Of a stretch of DNA of 64,000 bases, positions 36,015 to 44,675 are shown in pieces. The position numbers and the translations under genes are program-made. The stretch comes from Brevinema_A sp051649605 (GTDB lineage Bacteria > Spirochaetota > Brevinematia > Brevinematales > Brevinemataceae). Each line of letters starts with the position of its first letter. Within the stretch, counting starts at the first letter, position 1. The notes beneath the pieces are model-generated. The model was not told the origin of the DNA, ran no database searches, and was given only the letters and a program-made list of their open reading frames with translations. The DNA is taken from positions 17,919-81,918 of the forward strand of contig JBOFHK010000010.1 in NCBI GenBank assembly GCA_051649605.1. Direction: 5' to 3'.

Positions 36015-37862
36015 ATGAATAAATATCTATTATTAGATCACATTAACACACCTGCAGACTTAAAAAAACATTCTATTACCCAATTAGAGCCACTAGCTCA
36101 AGAAATCCGTCATTTTTTAATTGATCATATTTCCAAAACAGGTGGGCATTTAGCACCAAATCTTGGTACTGTAGAGCTAAGCTTAGCACTTCACTACGTA
36201 TTTAATTCTCCAGAAGATTGTTTTATTTGGGATGTAGGACATCAATGTTATACCCATAAAATCCTCACAGGACGTAAAAATCTCTTTCCTTCATTACGTA
36301 AAAAAAATGGTTTATCGGGTTATCCTTCTCCTTCAGAAAGCGTTCATGATATTGTTCATGCAGGGCATAGCTCTACTTCCTTATCACTAGGAGTGGGGAT
36401 TGCTACCGCAAAAAAATTATCTGCAGAAAACAGCAAAGTTATTGCTATTATTGGAGATGGATCTTTCACCAACGGTATGGTTTACGAAGCACTCAACGAC
36501 GCTTCTTGGAGACAAATACCTCTCCTAATTATTCTCAATGATAACACACTTTCGATTTCCGAGAATGTCGGTGGAATTGCCAAACATTTCAATACTCTAC
36601 GAACAAATCACCTCTACCTCTCTCTCAAAAAAGAGATTTCTCAAGGTTTACTCCATTCCAAAATTGGAAAAATCATTTTTCAAGTATTATTTGCCTGCAA
36701 ATCTCTATTTAAAAAATTGATTTTTAAAAAACCTAATTTTTTTGAAAATCTTGGGATCAAGTATTTCGGCCCTTTTGACGGGCATAATACCAAACAATTA
36801 ATTTCTTTATTTAAAGGGATTGACCATATTCAAGAACCCATTCTAGTCCACATCCTTACCGAAAAAGGTCGAGGACATCAAGCTTCCCAAGAAAATCCCA
36901 TTAATTTTCATGGGATTTCTGGAAATGACGATAGTATTTCTCTCTCTCCCAAAAAAGGTAAATCTTGGTCTTCCATTTTTGGAGATAGTGTTTGCCGAGT
37001 AGCATCACAAAACCAAGATATTGTTGTCCTTACTGCAGCAATGCGAGAAGGTACAGGCTTATCTTTGTATGCTCAACAATACCCTGAGCGTTTTATTGAT
37101 GTAGGAATAGCAGAGCAACATGCCGTTACTTGCGCCGCAGGGCTTGCACTCAAAGGTAAAAAACCTATTGTTGCAATCTATTCTACTTTCCTACAAAGAG
37201 CGTACGACCAAATAATCCACGATGTTGCTATTGCTGAATACCCTGTTATTTTTTGTTTAGACAGAGCTGGTCTTGTTCCAGGTGATGGAAAGACTCATCA
37301 AGGAATTTTTGATATTGCCTACCTTAGAACAATTCCTAATATGATTATTATGAGTCCTATCAACGAAGCAGAATTTAATCTTATGCTCGACACTGCTCTT
37401 ATATGGGATAAACCTACAACTATTCGCTATCCCAAAGACATAGCTCCTCATTGGGGAACAGCAATACCTAATCTCATACTGGGGCAAGGAGTTATTCTCA
37501 GTGAAGGATTAGATGGGGTAATTGTGATTTTTGGGGCTCTTCTCACCGAAGCACTAGAGACTAAACAAGTTTTACAAAAATCAGGTAAAGATTTTGCAAT
37601 ATACCATCTTCGATTTGCTAAACCTATCCACGATACTGTTATAGAATATCTAAAAAACAAGACTCATATCATCATTATCGAGGAAGGAATCGCTACAGGA
37701 GGCATTGGAGAGTATCTTTCTTCAAGACTTCCAAATCAACACTTGGATTTATACAATACAGGAGATCGTTTCCCCGATACTGATACGAGAGAGTCTCTAC
37801 TAAAAGATTTTGGATTTAATCCTACAAAAATTGCTCAAAACGCACTAAGGAAATATCAATAA
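36015..37862 (+). CDS. dxs: 1-deoxy-D-xylulose-5-phosphate synthase
   Basis: A 615-residue thiamine-diphosphate enzyme making DXP from pyruvate and glyceraldehyde-3-phosphate, first step of the MEP isoprenoid route. Visible are the N-terminal WDVGHQCYTHKILTGR, the ThDP motif GDGSFTNGMVYEALN, the phosphate-binding region DVGIAEQHAVTCAAGLA and DRAGLVPGDGKTHQG. ATG at 36015 is chosen because MNKYLLLDHIN matches the family start. There is no ribosome binding site; the promoter -10 box ends seven bases upstream, suggesting a leaderless mRNA. IspG of the same pathway is encoded at 43.2 kb. Its stop overlaps mtaB. Confidence 0.96.
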   Translation: MNKYLLLDHINTPADLKKHSITQLEPLAQEIRHFLIDHISKTGGHLAPNLGTVELSLALHYVFNSPEDCFIWDVGHQCYTHKILTGRKNLFPSLRKKNGLSGYPSPSESVHDIVHAGHSSTSLSLGVGIATAKKLSAENSKVIAIIGDGSFTNGMVYEALNDASWRQIPLLIILNDNTLSISENVGGIAKHFNTLRTNHLYLSLKKEISQGLLHSKIGKIIFQVLFACKSLFKKLIFKKPNFFENLGIKYFGPFDGHNTKQLISLFKGIDHIQEPILVHILTEKGRGHQASQENPINFHGISGNDDSISLSPKKGKSWSSIFGDSVCRVASQNQDIVVLTAAMREGTGLSLYAQQYPERFIDVGIAEQHAVTCAAGLALKGKKPIVAIYSTFLQRAYDQIIHDVAIAEYPVIFCLDRAGLVPGDGKTHQGIFDIAYLRTIPNMIIMSPINEAEFNLMLDTALIWDKPTTIRYPKDIAPHWGTAIPNLILGQGVILSEGLDGVIVIFGALLTEALETKQVLQKSGKDFAIYHLRFAKPIHDTVIEYLKNKTHIIIIEEGIATGGIGEYLSSRLPNQHLDLYNTGDRFPDTDTRESLLKDFGFNPTKIAQNALRKYQ

Positions 37863-39124
37863 TGCTATACAAAATACATATGATCAATATGGGCTGTAAG
37901 CTCAATGCCTTTGAAGGAGAAGCAATCTTAAACGAACTCAAAGAAAAAGGACATACAATCTGTACTACCCAAGACAACGCAGAGATCATTATTATCAATA
38001 CCTGTACCGTAACTGCAAAAGCCGATAACAAAGGTCGTAAATATATGCAAAGAGCTAAGAAACAAGGTAAAAAAGTGATTGCTACTGGCTGTTACGCGAC
38101 TACAGACGGATTAGAGCTCGCAGAAGAAAATTACATTGATCTAATACTCCGAAACGAACAAAAATTTAGTATTCACGATTATCTCCCTTTACTAGAATTA
38201 GGCACAAAAATTGCCGAGGGACAAGATATATCAGAATTTCCCGAAGTTTCAGGATTTGAGCGAACACGAGCTTTTTTAAAAATCCAAGATGGGTGTGATA
38301 AGTTTTGCTCTTTTTGTAAAATCCCTTTTGCCCGAGGACGTAGTCGTAGCCAAGATCCTAAAAAAATCCGCTCTACTTTCCAAACATTATTAGATGCCAA
38401 TTATAAAGAAATTGTCCTAACAGGGATTAATATTAGTGATTATCAATCTCCTGAAGGTTATCTTGGTACACTCGTTCAATCGTTATTAGCTTTTGAAGGA
38501 GATTTCCGTCTTCGCCTCTCCTCCTTACAGCCTGATGAGTTTGATCCTATCCTTTTGGAGTGTCTCTCTCATCCAAAAATGTGCCCTCATTTTCATCTAT
38601 CAATCCAGTCTGGATCAGACACCGTTCTTAGAAGAATGTTTCGCCATTATACCCACCATGATTTTTTAGCGTTAATCAAGAATATTCGTAATATTCGTCC
38701 TGATACAGGAATTACCACTGACATTATTGTTGGTTTCCCTAAAGAAAGTAATGAGGAATTCCAAGAAACTCTTGATATGGTACGTCAAGCTGAATTTTCT
38801 CGAGTCCATATTTTTCCTTATTCTCAACGACAAGGTACCACAGCAGCACGTATAGAAGATTTTAGCCCCCTTATTAAAAAAGAGCGAGAACATCGCCTTC
38901 GGATCGTCTGTCAAGAAACAGCTTTAGCTTTTACCCAAAAATATTGTCTAGGCAAAAAATACCAAGCACTCACCGAAACAGCAAAAAATAAAAAACGCGA
39001 AGCTTATACCGAAAATTATATTAGAATTCATTTTCCAGAAGCGACAACAGATACGAATCAATTTATTCCTATCACACCTTCCAATGTTCGAATTGATCAA
39101 GATGGACATCTATTATTTTTCTAG
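37862..39124 (+). CDS. mtaB: tRNA t6A37 methylthiotransferase MtaB
   Basis: A 420-residue radical-SAM methylthiotransferase converting t6A37 to ms2t6A37 in ANN-decoding tRNAs. It has the N-terminal cluster cysteines in MGCKLNAFEG, NTCTVTAKAD and ATGCYATT, the radical-SAM triad CDKFCSFCKIPFARGRSRS and a C-terminal TRAM region. The MGCKLN/TVTAKAD signature separates MtaB from MiaB. The start codon shares one base with the dxs stop (TAATG), so it is translationally coupled to dxs. Confidence 0.93.
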   Translation: MLYKIHMINMGCKLNAFEGEAILNELKEKGHTICTTQDNAEIIIINTCTVTAKADNKGRKYMQRAKKQGKKVIATGCYATTDGLELAEENYIDLILRNEQKFSIHDYLPLLELGTKIAEGQDISEFPEVSGFERTRAFLKIQDGCDKFCSFCKIPFARGRSRSQDPKKIRSTFQTLLDANYKEIVLTGINISDYQSPEGYLGTLVQSLLAFEGDFRLRLSSLQPDEFDPILLECLSHPKMCPHFHLSIQSGSDTVLRRMFRHYTHHDFLALIKNIRNIRPDTGITTDIIVGFPKESNEEFQETLDMVRQAEFSRVHIFPYSQRQGTTAARIEDFSPLIKKEREHRLRIVCQETALAFTQKYCLGKKYQALTETAKNKKREAYTENYIRIHFPEATTDTNQFIPITPSNVRIDQDGHLLFF

Positions 39125-39283
39125 TGTTTACTTTTTATATTATTCCATATTCTTTGTATCGTTCTTGTTAATTTATGATAAAAACCACTGATAAATCATC
39201 TCCGCAATAAGGATTAATTAATTCAAATCTATTGATTTTTACCTCATCTCTATTTATTTTTAAGTAAGAGGGTGGAGGTTGTT

Positions 39284-39643
39284 ATGAAAAGAATTTGTTA
39301 TATAATTGTTATTTTAGGGTGTTTCCAAATTGCTTGGGGGGTAAATCCTAAAATTGCCCAACCTTTGGAACAAGCGGTAATCAAAAAAGAAGCCTTATTT
39401 TTGTTTGTAGAACCAACTCCACAGGATGTTGAAGAAAATCGTTATCTTTTTATTGAAATTTTTGACCGTAATACAGGTAGGCGTATCACTCACAAAACCC
39501 TATCTCCTTCAAAGAATTATCAAACTTCTTTCAAAATTAAATCTTGGACGAATGGAAAATACCTTTTAAAAGTAATGTACGTAGATAGCGAAGGTAGACA
39601 ACTCACCAAATCATCTTGGCGAAATTTTAGTATTCAACATTAA
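39284..39643 (+). CDS. Small secreted protein, Ig-like family (distant copy)
   Basis: A 119-residue exported protein with a signal peptide (MKRICYIIVILGCFQIAWG). The mature 100 residues look like one beta-sandwich domain. The motif KNYQTSFKIKSWTNGKYLLKVMY is shared with the three tandem genes at 46.5-47.8 kb, where it reads KNYQTIVKVSKFLPGKYVIKAEY, so this is a dispersed member of the same family. ATG at 39284 is chosen because GGAGG precedes it. Its last four bases overlap the convergent mtnN. Function unknown. Confidence 0.7.
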   Translation: MKRICYIIVILGCFQIAWGVNPKIAQPLEQAVIKKEALFLFVEPTPQDVEENRYLFIEIFDRNTGRRITHKTLSPSKNYQTSFKIKSWTNGKYLLKVMYVDSEGRQLTKSSWRNFSIQH

Positions 39644-40338
39644 GAATAGTTTTTACAAAACTCTGTAACCAATTTTGCCGAATAGATCGCTGCTTCTCGG
39701 AAAAAACCAGAATATGTTTTTGCTGCTACTCCATCCGCTTTATCGCTAATCGAACGAATTACACAACAAGGAATATTGCATTTATTAGCTACATGGGCTA
39801 TAGGAGCACTTTCCATATCAACCGCATATGCATCAAACAAAACTCTAAGTTTATCGATTTTTTCAGAAGACGCTACGAAATCATCACCACTTACAATACG
39901 TCCTCGGAAGACTCGTTCCTGCCCTAGTAATTTTATCGCAAGATCGGTAAATTTTTGAGAGAGTGCTGAATCAGAATAGAAAATTGACTTTTCATTATCA
40001 TCAGGAATCTGTGATAATTGATAGCCAATTGCTGTTGCATCAAAGTCATGATATAAAAAATCTGTCCCAATCACCAAATCTCCCAACTTAATATCTTTGT
40101 AAACTCCCCCAGCTACCCCAGTGAATACTAAAGAATCCACTTGGTAAACGTAAATCAAGGCCGCTGCTGCCAATGCCGAATTTACCTTACCAATCCCTGA
40201 TTGACATAGGACTACAGGAGTATTACCTATCATCCCCTTATAATACCGAGTTTGTCCTAAATCTTGAGTTTGAATATTATTCATATTTTCTAAGACCAAT
40301 GATATTTCTTCTGGCATTGCTCCAATAATTCCTAGCAT
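39640..40338 (-). CDS. mtnN: 5'-methylthioadenosine/S-adenosylhomocysteine nucleosidase
   Basis: A 232-residue enzyme hydrolysing MTA, SAH and 5'-deoxyadenosine, releasing adenine. The family features are MLGIIGAMPEEISLVLE, FTGVAGGV, the substrate-binding VDMESAPIAHVANKCNIP and the catalytic Asp in RSISDKADG. The 5'-deoxyadenosine role fits the radical-SAM enzymes (miaB, mtaB) of this window. GAGGTGG precedes the ATG. It has its own promoter. Confidence 0.96.
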   Translation of the reverse strand: MLGIIGAMPEEISLVLENMNNIQTQDLGQTRYYKGMIGNTPVVLCQSGIGKVNSALAAAALIYVYQVDSLVFTGVAGGVYKDIKLGDLVIGTDFLYHDFDATAIGYQLSQIPDDNEKSIFYSDSALSQKFTDLAIKLLGQERVFRGRIVSGDDFVASSEKIDKLRVLFDAYAVDMESAPIAHVANKCNIPCCVIRSISDKADGVAAKTYSGFFREAAIYSAKLVTEFCKNYS

Positions 40339-40370
40339 AATTCCACCTCTTTAAATGTTATTGTTAATAG

Positions 40371-40398
40371 ATTATAATATATTTATTCATTTATTCAA
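40371..40398 (-). promoter_or_regulatory. Sigma-70 promoter of mtnN
   Basis: On the minus strand TTGAAT (40393-40398), 16 bases and TATAAT (40371-40376), about 30 bases before the start codon. Confidence 0.6.
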
Positions 40399-40485
40399 AC
40401 CTTTTATGATAAGAAAGTACTCTAAAAATTATTATAGTTTCGCAAAATATGATTCCGACAATCATAAACAGCATAGGAGAACTTT

Positions 40486-41112
40486 ATGAAAAAAATATTG
40501 AGTTTATATATTCTCATGAATACCTTTAATCCCATTTTTGCTAATCCTATAGAAAACGAGTATTTTTATCAAAAAATGCTTACATACGCACCAAAAACTG
40601 TTGGCTTAACCCGATTTCCAAAAATTAATAATTTTCGATACAATGGAGATTGCTCTGGATTTATCGCTTTTTTATTTCATTTAGCTGGTCTCAATCTTCT
40701 AAAGTTATATGGAATCGGAGATAGTGGGGTAAGTGCTATTTGGGATGGACTAAGTAAGCAAAATTTTATTTTGGATCATCAAGAACTCCAAGTCGGTGAT
40801 ATTCTATTTTTTGATAACACTTATGATAAAAATAAAAATGGACGGTGGGATGATGATTTTTCCCATATTGGTGTAGTCGAATCAGTGGACGAATACAAAA
40901 CAGTAACCTATCTTCATTACGGAAGTAGAGGGGTCGTGCGAGCAAAAATGAACCTAAAACACCCTACTACTTACTCCGCCACCAAAAATGGACAGAGCTA
41001 CCGATATAACGATCTACTAAGAGCATCAAAAAAGCGAGGCGTCAATCCTAAGTACTTATCTGGATCATTATATCGAGGTGCCGCACGAATCATCGTTCAA
41101 AAAAATAATTAA
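40486..41112 (+). CDS. Exported NlpC/P60-like cysteine peptidase
   Basis: A 208-residue protein with a signal peptide (about 1-19). The NlpC/P60-type catalytic cysteine is Cys56 in GDCSGFIAFLF, and His127 (DFSHIGVVESV) is the likely catalytic histidine. Between them, residues 114-124 read DKNKNGRWDDD, resembling an EF-hand calcium loop inserted just before the histidine. Such enzymes cleave peptidoglycan stem peptides. AGGAGA precedes the ATG. It seems monocistronic. The family assignment rests on motif spacing. Confidence 0.7.
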   Translation: MKKILSLYILMNTFNPIFANPIENEYFYQKMLTYAPKTVGLTRFPKINNFRYNGDCSGFIAFLFHLAGLNLLKLYGIGDSGVSAIWDGLSKQNFILDHQELQVGDILFFDNTYDKNKNGRWDDDFSHIGVVESVDEYKTVTYLHYGSRGVVRAKMNLKHPTTYSATKNGQSYRYNDLLRASKKRGVNPKYLSGSLYRGAARIIVQKNN

Positions 41113-41122
41113 TATCGAAGTC

Positions 41123-41151
41123 TTGTATTAAGGTATAAGATATGGTATAAT
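41123..41151 (+). promoter_or_regulatory. Sigma-70 promoter of the 41.2 kb gene
   Basis: TTGTAT (41123-41128), a 17-base spacer and TATAAT (41146-41151), about 28 bases before the start at 41180. Confidence 0.7.
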
Positions 41152-41179
41152 AATATAATTAATATACTATGAGGGTATC

Positions 41180-41722
41180 ATGACAACCTTACTCTCAGAA
41201 ATTAATATTGCCCATTTTCACCAATATCTGTTCTACAGACTATTATATCCAGCACTCTCCCCGAACGGTTTGCCTATAGTTGCTACCACATCTTTTCGTA
41301 TTATTCATTTAAAATCATATCGTAATTATTTTTTTAGAATATTAACATTTTATTATGAGTCTACCAAAACCTGTTATTCCTATTGTTTGGAATCAGATAT
41401 TTGTATCCATTCTCAAGATAAAATCCTCAAAAGTATTGAAGGGGCTATTTGGGGAACAATAGAATTTTTTATCCATCTAAGCTACAACGAAAATACCTTT
41501 TATGAAAGTACCTTACAGCAAAGAAATAAAGTATTAGAATTAGAACAGATGTACCAAATTATTGATCGTTTTTATCTAAATAGTATATTTTTCCCTATCG
41601 AAAACCTCCATCAGTCATTATACCACATAGAATCTCAGATACCTTATGATTCACAATTAGAATCCTATAAATGTTATACGCTAATGGGGCAAAAAATCAC
41701 TAGGGATCCTTTTAGTCAATAA
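41180..41722 (+). CDS. Protein of unknown function
   Basis: A 180-residue soluble protein rich in Tyr, Phe and His, with no signal peptide or clear membrane span (for example IAHFHQYLFYRLLYPALSPNG, SIEGAIWGTIEFFIHLSY). I do not recognise it. It is considered real because of a good promoter and GAGGG seven bases before the ATG. Its end overlaps the convergent tsaE by 11 bases. Confidence 0.6.
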   Translation: MTTLLSEINIAHFHQYLFYRLLYPALSPNGLPIVATTSFRIIHLKSYRNYFFRILTFYYESTKTCYSYCLESDICIHSQDKILKSIEGAIWGTIEFFIHLSYNENTFYESTLQQRNKVLELEQMYQIIDRFYLNSIFFPIENLHQSLYHIESQIPYDSQLESYKCYTLMGQKITRDPFSQ

Positions 41723-42137
41723 TAGTCTCTATAGAAATACTCCGCATATTGGGAGTGTTTCCATGGTTTATTAAAACAAGAGTATAAGGACGAGGAACAA
41801 CTTCAATGGCTCTTTCCGCCCACTCAATAAACTTAAAATCTCCTTGGTCAACAAACTCATCAAAACCCCATTCTAAAGCTTCGTTGATCCCACTGAGACG
41901 ATAAAGATCAAAATGATACACGGTATACTGATTTGTCTGATAAATATTCATGAGACTAAAAGTCGGACTTGAAACTGCAACATGAGGATCAATTAATGCC
42001 ATAAATGATCGGACAAAACTTGTTTTTCCTGTTCCAAGATCACCTTGTAACACAACCGTGCTAGGGTAATATCGGGAAAATATTAATTGAGCAATAGAGG
42101 ATAATTCTTCAATAGAAGAAATAGCAAATTTGTGCAT
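41712..42137 (-). CDS. tsaE: tRNA t6A biosynthesis ATPase TsaE
   Basis: A 141-residue P-loop ATPase needed with TsaB, TsaC and TsaD for threonylcarbamoyl-adenosine in tRNA. Walker A is LQGDLGTGKTSFVRSF, followed by SSPTFSLMNIY, the Asp of YHFDLYRL, and FIEWAERA. The reading frame is open far upstream, but ATG at 42137 is chosen because AAGGATG precedes it and the longer version would add a non-conserved extension. MtaB (37.9 kb) acts on the product of this pathway. Confidence 0.93.
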   Translation of the reverse strand: MHKFAISSIEELSSIAQLIFSRYYPSTVVLQGDLGTGKTSFVRSFMALIDPHVAVSSPTFSLMNIYQTNQYTVYHFDLYRLSGINEALEWGFDEFVDQGDFKFIEWAERAIEVVPRPYTLVLINHGNTPNMRSISIETIID

Positions 42138-42252
42138 AAATTCATCCTTTAGATAAATATTGATTGAATATCGGATTATTTTTTTTTTAATTAATAGGGT
42201 CTTTATAACACTCCATATAAAGAAATAAAATATAGTTTTTTCAAAAAAGCTA

Positions 42253-42281
42253 TTGACGGAAAGACAATAAAAGTGTATAAT
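42253..42281 (+). promoter_or_regulatory. Sigma-70 promoter of the HisA-like/ispG unit
   Basis: TTGACG (42253-42258), a 17-base spacer and TATAAT (42276-42281). The -10 box is inside the first unit of the 11-bp repeat array. Confidence 0.8.
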
Positions 42282-42327
42282 CTGTGCATAGTTTGTGCAT
42301 AATTTGTGCGAATTTTGTGTATAATTG
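42273..42327 (+). repeat. Five tandem 11-bp repeats overlapping a promoter
   Basis: Five imperfect units run without gaps: GTGTATAATCT, GTGCATAGTTT, GTGCATAATTT, GTGCGAATTTT, GTGTATAATTG. The consensus is GTGCATAATTT. An 11-base period places each copy on the same face of the helix. The first copy contains the -10 box of the promoter and the last has another TATAAT. They may be operator sites or a repeat-number switch. Confidence 0.75.
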
Positions 42328-42416
42328 AGGAATAACATAAAATAACTATACGTTAATTAATATATTATCTTACTCAGAAGATGGAACGTTCAACGATAAA
42401 TTGTGGGAGGTGGAAT

Positions 42417-43154
42417 GTGAAATTAGTTCCGATTATTGAAGTTCATGCAGGTCATACCGAATTTGGACTACCTGAACGCCAAGGATTATCCGCTCGTATT
42501 AAAAACCCTATACTACATGTCCGTTATTGGATCGATCAAGGAGCAAAAGCTGTTTTCATCAAAGACTGTGATGGAGTTATCACTGGTAAACCACAATTTA
42601 GTAAACAATTAGAATACTTAGATGGTTCCATTGATGAAACAATTTATTATTGCGGTGGTATTCGTGATTTACGAAGTGTGCGTATTTTTGAACAGCGAAA
42701 ATATAGTAAAATTGTCTCAGCAACTTCTCTTATCGAAAATAAAAAATTTCTACGTAATATTTTAGCAAATAATATCGGATCTATTGCTTTATGGGTTGAT
42801 TCTATTGATGGTTTTGTGTATACTCGTAATGCGACTCGATGCATCGGAAAAAGAACCATTGATCTTCTCCGCTCCCTTCCAGAATTTGGTATTGATGAGA
42901 TTTTTTTCTGTAGCCGATCAGAACAAGGCCCTTCTCCTCATCCAGATCGAGATACAATAGAACATATTCTTGATTTAGGGATTAATAAACTTTATGTTGC
43001 TGATAATATTTCTTCCAAAGAGGATCTAAAAATTTTATCAGAGTACGAAAAATATGGATTAGCAGGGACAGCGGTTCATCGTTCTTTATATAATGGAACA
43101 TTCTCCCTTAAAGAGCTAAACGCTATTTTTCATTATGAAACTATTGATCTATAA
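42417..43154 (+). CDS. HisA-like TIM-barrel protein, catalytic residues changed
   Basis: A 245-residue protein with the HisA/HisF phosphate-binding barrel plan: N-terminal KLVPIIEVHAG, then GAKAVFIKDCDGVITGK, CGGIRDLRSV, and AGTAVHRSLYNGTFSLKEL. In HisA the first catalytic aspartate (PAxDLxDG) is here Glu8, and the second (ALDV) appears as Trp in IALWVDS. No other histidine genes lie near. It may be an isomerase on another substrate or non-catalytic. GTG at 42417 is chosen over ATG at 42381 because GGGAGG lies six bases before it and homologues start at this strand. ispG follows after 59 bases. Confidence 0.7.
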   Translation: MKLVPIIEVHAGHTEFGLPERQGLSARIKNPILHVRYWIDQGAKAVFIKDCDGVITGKPQFSKQLEYLDGSIDETIYYCGGIRDLRSVRIFEQRKYSKIVSATSLIENKKFLRNILANNIGSIALWVDSIDGFVYTRNATRCIGKRTIDLLRSLPEFGIDEIFFCSRSEQGPSPHPDRDTIEHILDLGINKLYVADNISSKEDLKILSEYEKYGLAGTAVHRSLYNGTFSLKELNAIFHYETIDL

Positions 43155-43213
43155 TCCTATCAAATAAATTAAAGTAGATATTTAGTAATTCATACAATTT
43201 TTGCGAGGTTCCT

Positions 43214-44302
43214 ATGATACAGATCATACGAAGAGCAACTACTGATTTTTCAGTAGGGACAGTACCAATTGGGGCAAAGTATCCAATTTCTATTCAATCG
43301 ATGCTCAGTGTACCGACCGTAGATATTGAAACTGCTATTGCACAGCTGTTTCGACTTGCTTCAGCAGGTTGTGATCTCGTACGTTTAGGTGTTCCTGACC
43401 AAGCTTCAGCCGAAGCACTAGCAGAAATCAAAAAACGCTCCCCTCTTCCTATTATTGCTGATATTCATTTCGATTACAAACTAGCCTTAATTGCCATTCG
43501 CTCTGGCGTTGATGGACTCCGTTTGAATCCAGGTAATATTTCTAATCTCATTCATGTACGAGAAGTTATTTCCGCTGCTAAAGAAAGTCATATTCCGATA
43601 AGGATCGGTGTAAATGCTGGCTCTCTGAATCCTCAAAAATATCCCCACCCCACCGCAGAAGCAATGGTTGACTCTTCTTTTGAACATATTAAACTATTAG
43701 AAGATTTAGATTTCCATGATATTAAGGTTTCCTTCAAATCCAGTAATGTTTTAACGATGATCGAAGCTAATAGATTATTTGCTTCTCGTTCTCATTATCC
43801 TATTCATCTTGGCGTTACCGAAGCTGGAGACGGTATGCAAGCTGTCGCAAAAAACGCAATCGGTATGGGAACCCTCTTACAAGAAGGGATTGGAGATACC
43901 TTAAGAGTGTCTATTACTGGTGATGTCGTACAAGAAGTAGAAGCTGGGCGTTATATTCTCCGCTCTTTAGGATTAAGAGATGAAGGGGTAGAAATAGTTT
44001 CTTGCCCTACTTGTGCACGAGTAGAATTTGATGTATTAGAAGCTGTCCAACAATTCAAAGAACAAACAAATCATATAAAATCCTATATTAGAGTAGCTAT
44101 TATGGGCTGTGTCGTCAACGGTCCCGGCGAAGCAAGAGAAGCGGATTTAGGGATTGCTGTTGGTAAAAACGGCTCTGTTCTCTTTTGTAAAGGTCAGATT
44201 ATTGGACACTATACCAAAAATGAAATGCTCCCAGCTCTTTTAGAAGAAACGTTGAAGTTAGATGCCATAAAAAAAGCTGAAAAAGATAAAGAAGGTCTCT
44301 AA
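43214..44302 (+). CDS. ispG: 4-hydroxy-3-methylbut-2-enyl-diphosphate synthase
   Basis: A 362-residue [4Fe-4S] enzyme of the MEP pathway converting MEcPP to HMBPP. It shows the N-terminal VPIGAKYPISIQSM, the barrel motifs ADIHFDYKLA and GVNAGSLNPQ, and the C-terminal iron-sulfur cysteines in SCPTCARVEFDV and MGCVVNGPGEAREADLG. The length is that of the bacterial short form. GCGAGG precedes the ATG. It follows the HisA-like gene in the same direction. Dxs is encoded at 36 kb, so isoprenoids are made by the MEP route. Confidence 0.96.
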   Translation: MIQIIRRATTDFSVGTVPIGAKYPISIQSMLSVPTVDIETAIAQLFRLASAGCDLVRLGVPDQASAEALAEIKKRSPLPIIADIHFDYKLALIAIRSGVDGLRLNPGNISNLIHVREVISAAKESHIPIRIGVNAGSLNPQKYPHPTAEAMVDSSFEHIKLLEDLDFHDIKVSFKSSNVLTMIEANRLFASRSHYPIHLGVTEAGDGMQAVAKNAIGMGTLLQEGIGDTLRVSITGDVVQEVEAGRYILRSLGLRDEGVEIVSCPTCARVEFDVLEAVQQFKEQTNHIKSYIRVAIMGCVVNGPGEAREADLGIAVGKNGSVLFCKGQIIGHYTKNEMLPALLEETLKLDAIKKAEKDKEGL

Positions 44303-44425
44303 AAGACAATCAATAACCTACCTATGTACTCGCAAGAAAATTAATCAAAATCTTAGAATTTCTTCTTAACTAATCTATTATCCATTCAATAATAAATCTC
44401 ATCTTGTTCCATAAAAAAAATAAAG

Positions 44426-44456
44426 AGAGTGTTTTCATAACAACACTTATTTTTCT
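44426..44456 (+). terminator. Possible weak terminator after ispG
   Basis: AGTGTT and AACACT form a six-base stem followed by TATTTTTC. The 370-base gap from 44303 to 44675 is otherwise AT-rich; a TATAAT at 44559 could serve the next gene, but its -35 box is weak. Confidence 0.35.
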
Positions 44457-44675
44457 TACTAATATTTCTCTCAATACCTGATTTTTAAGTCTAATTTTAT
44501 TGAAAATAAAAAAAAATTGGGTGAGAAATTAGAAATAGATTATTTTATAAGAATATAGTATAATTTAGTAAATATATACCAATAAAAAAACCTTCCATCA
44601 TCATATCTTGTTTGGCAGAAGATATCAAAATATTATTATCTACCGCAAATTAAAAATAAATAAGTGGGAAAAATT

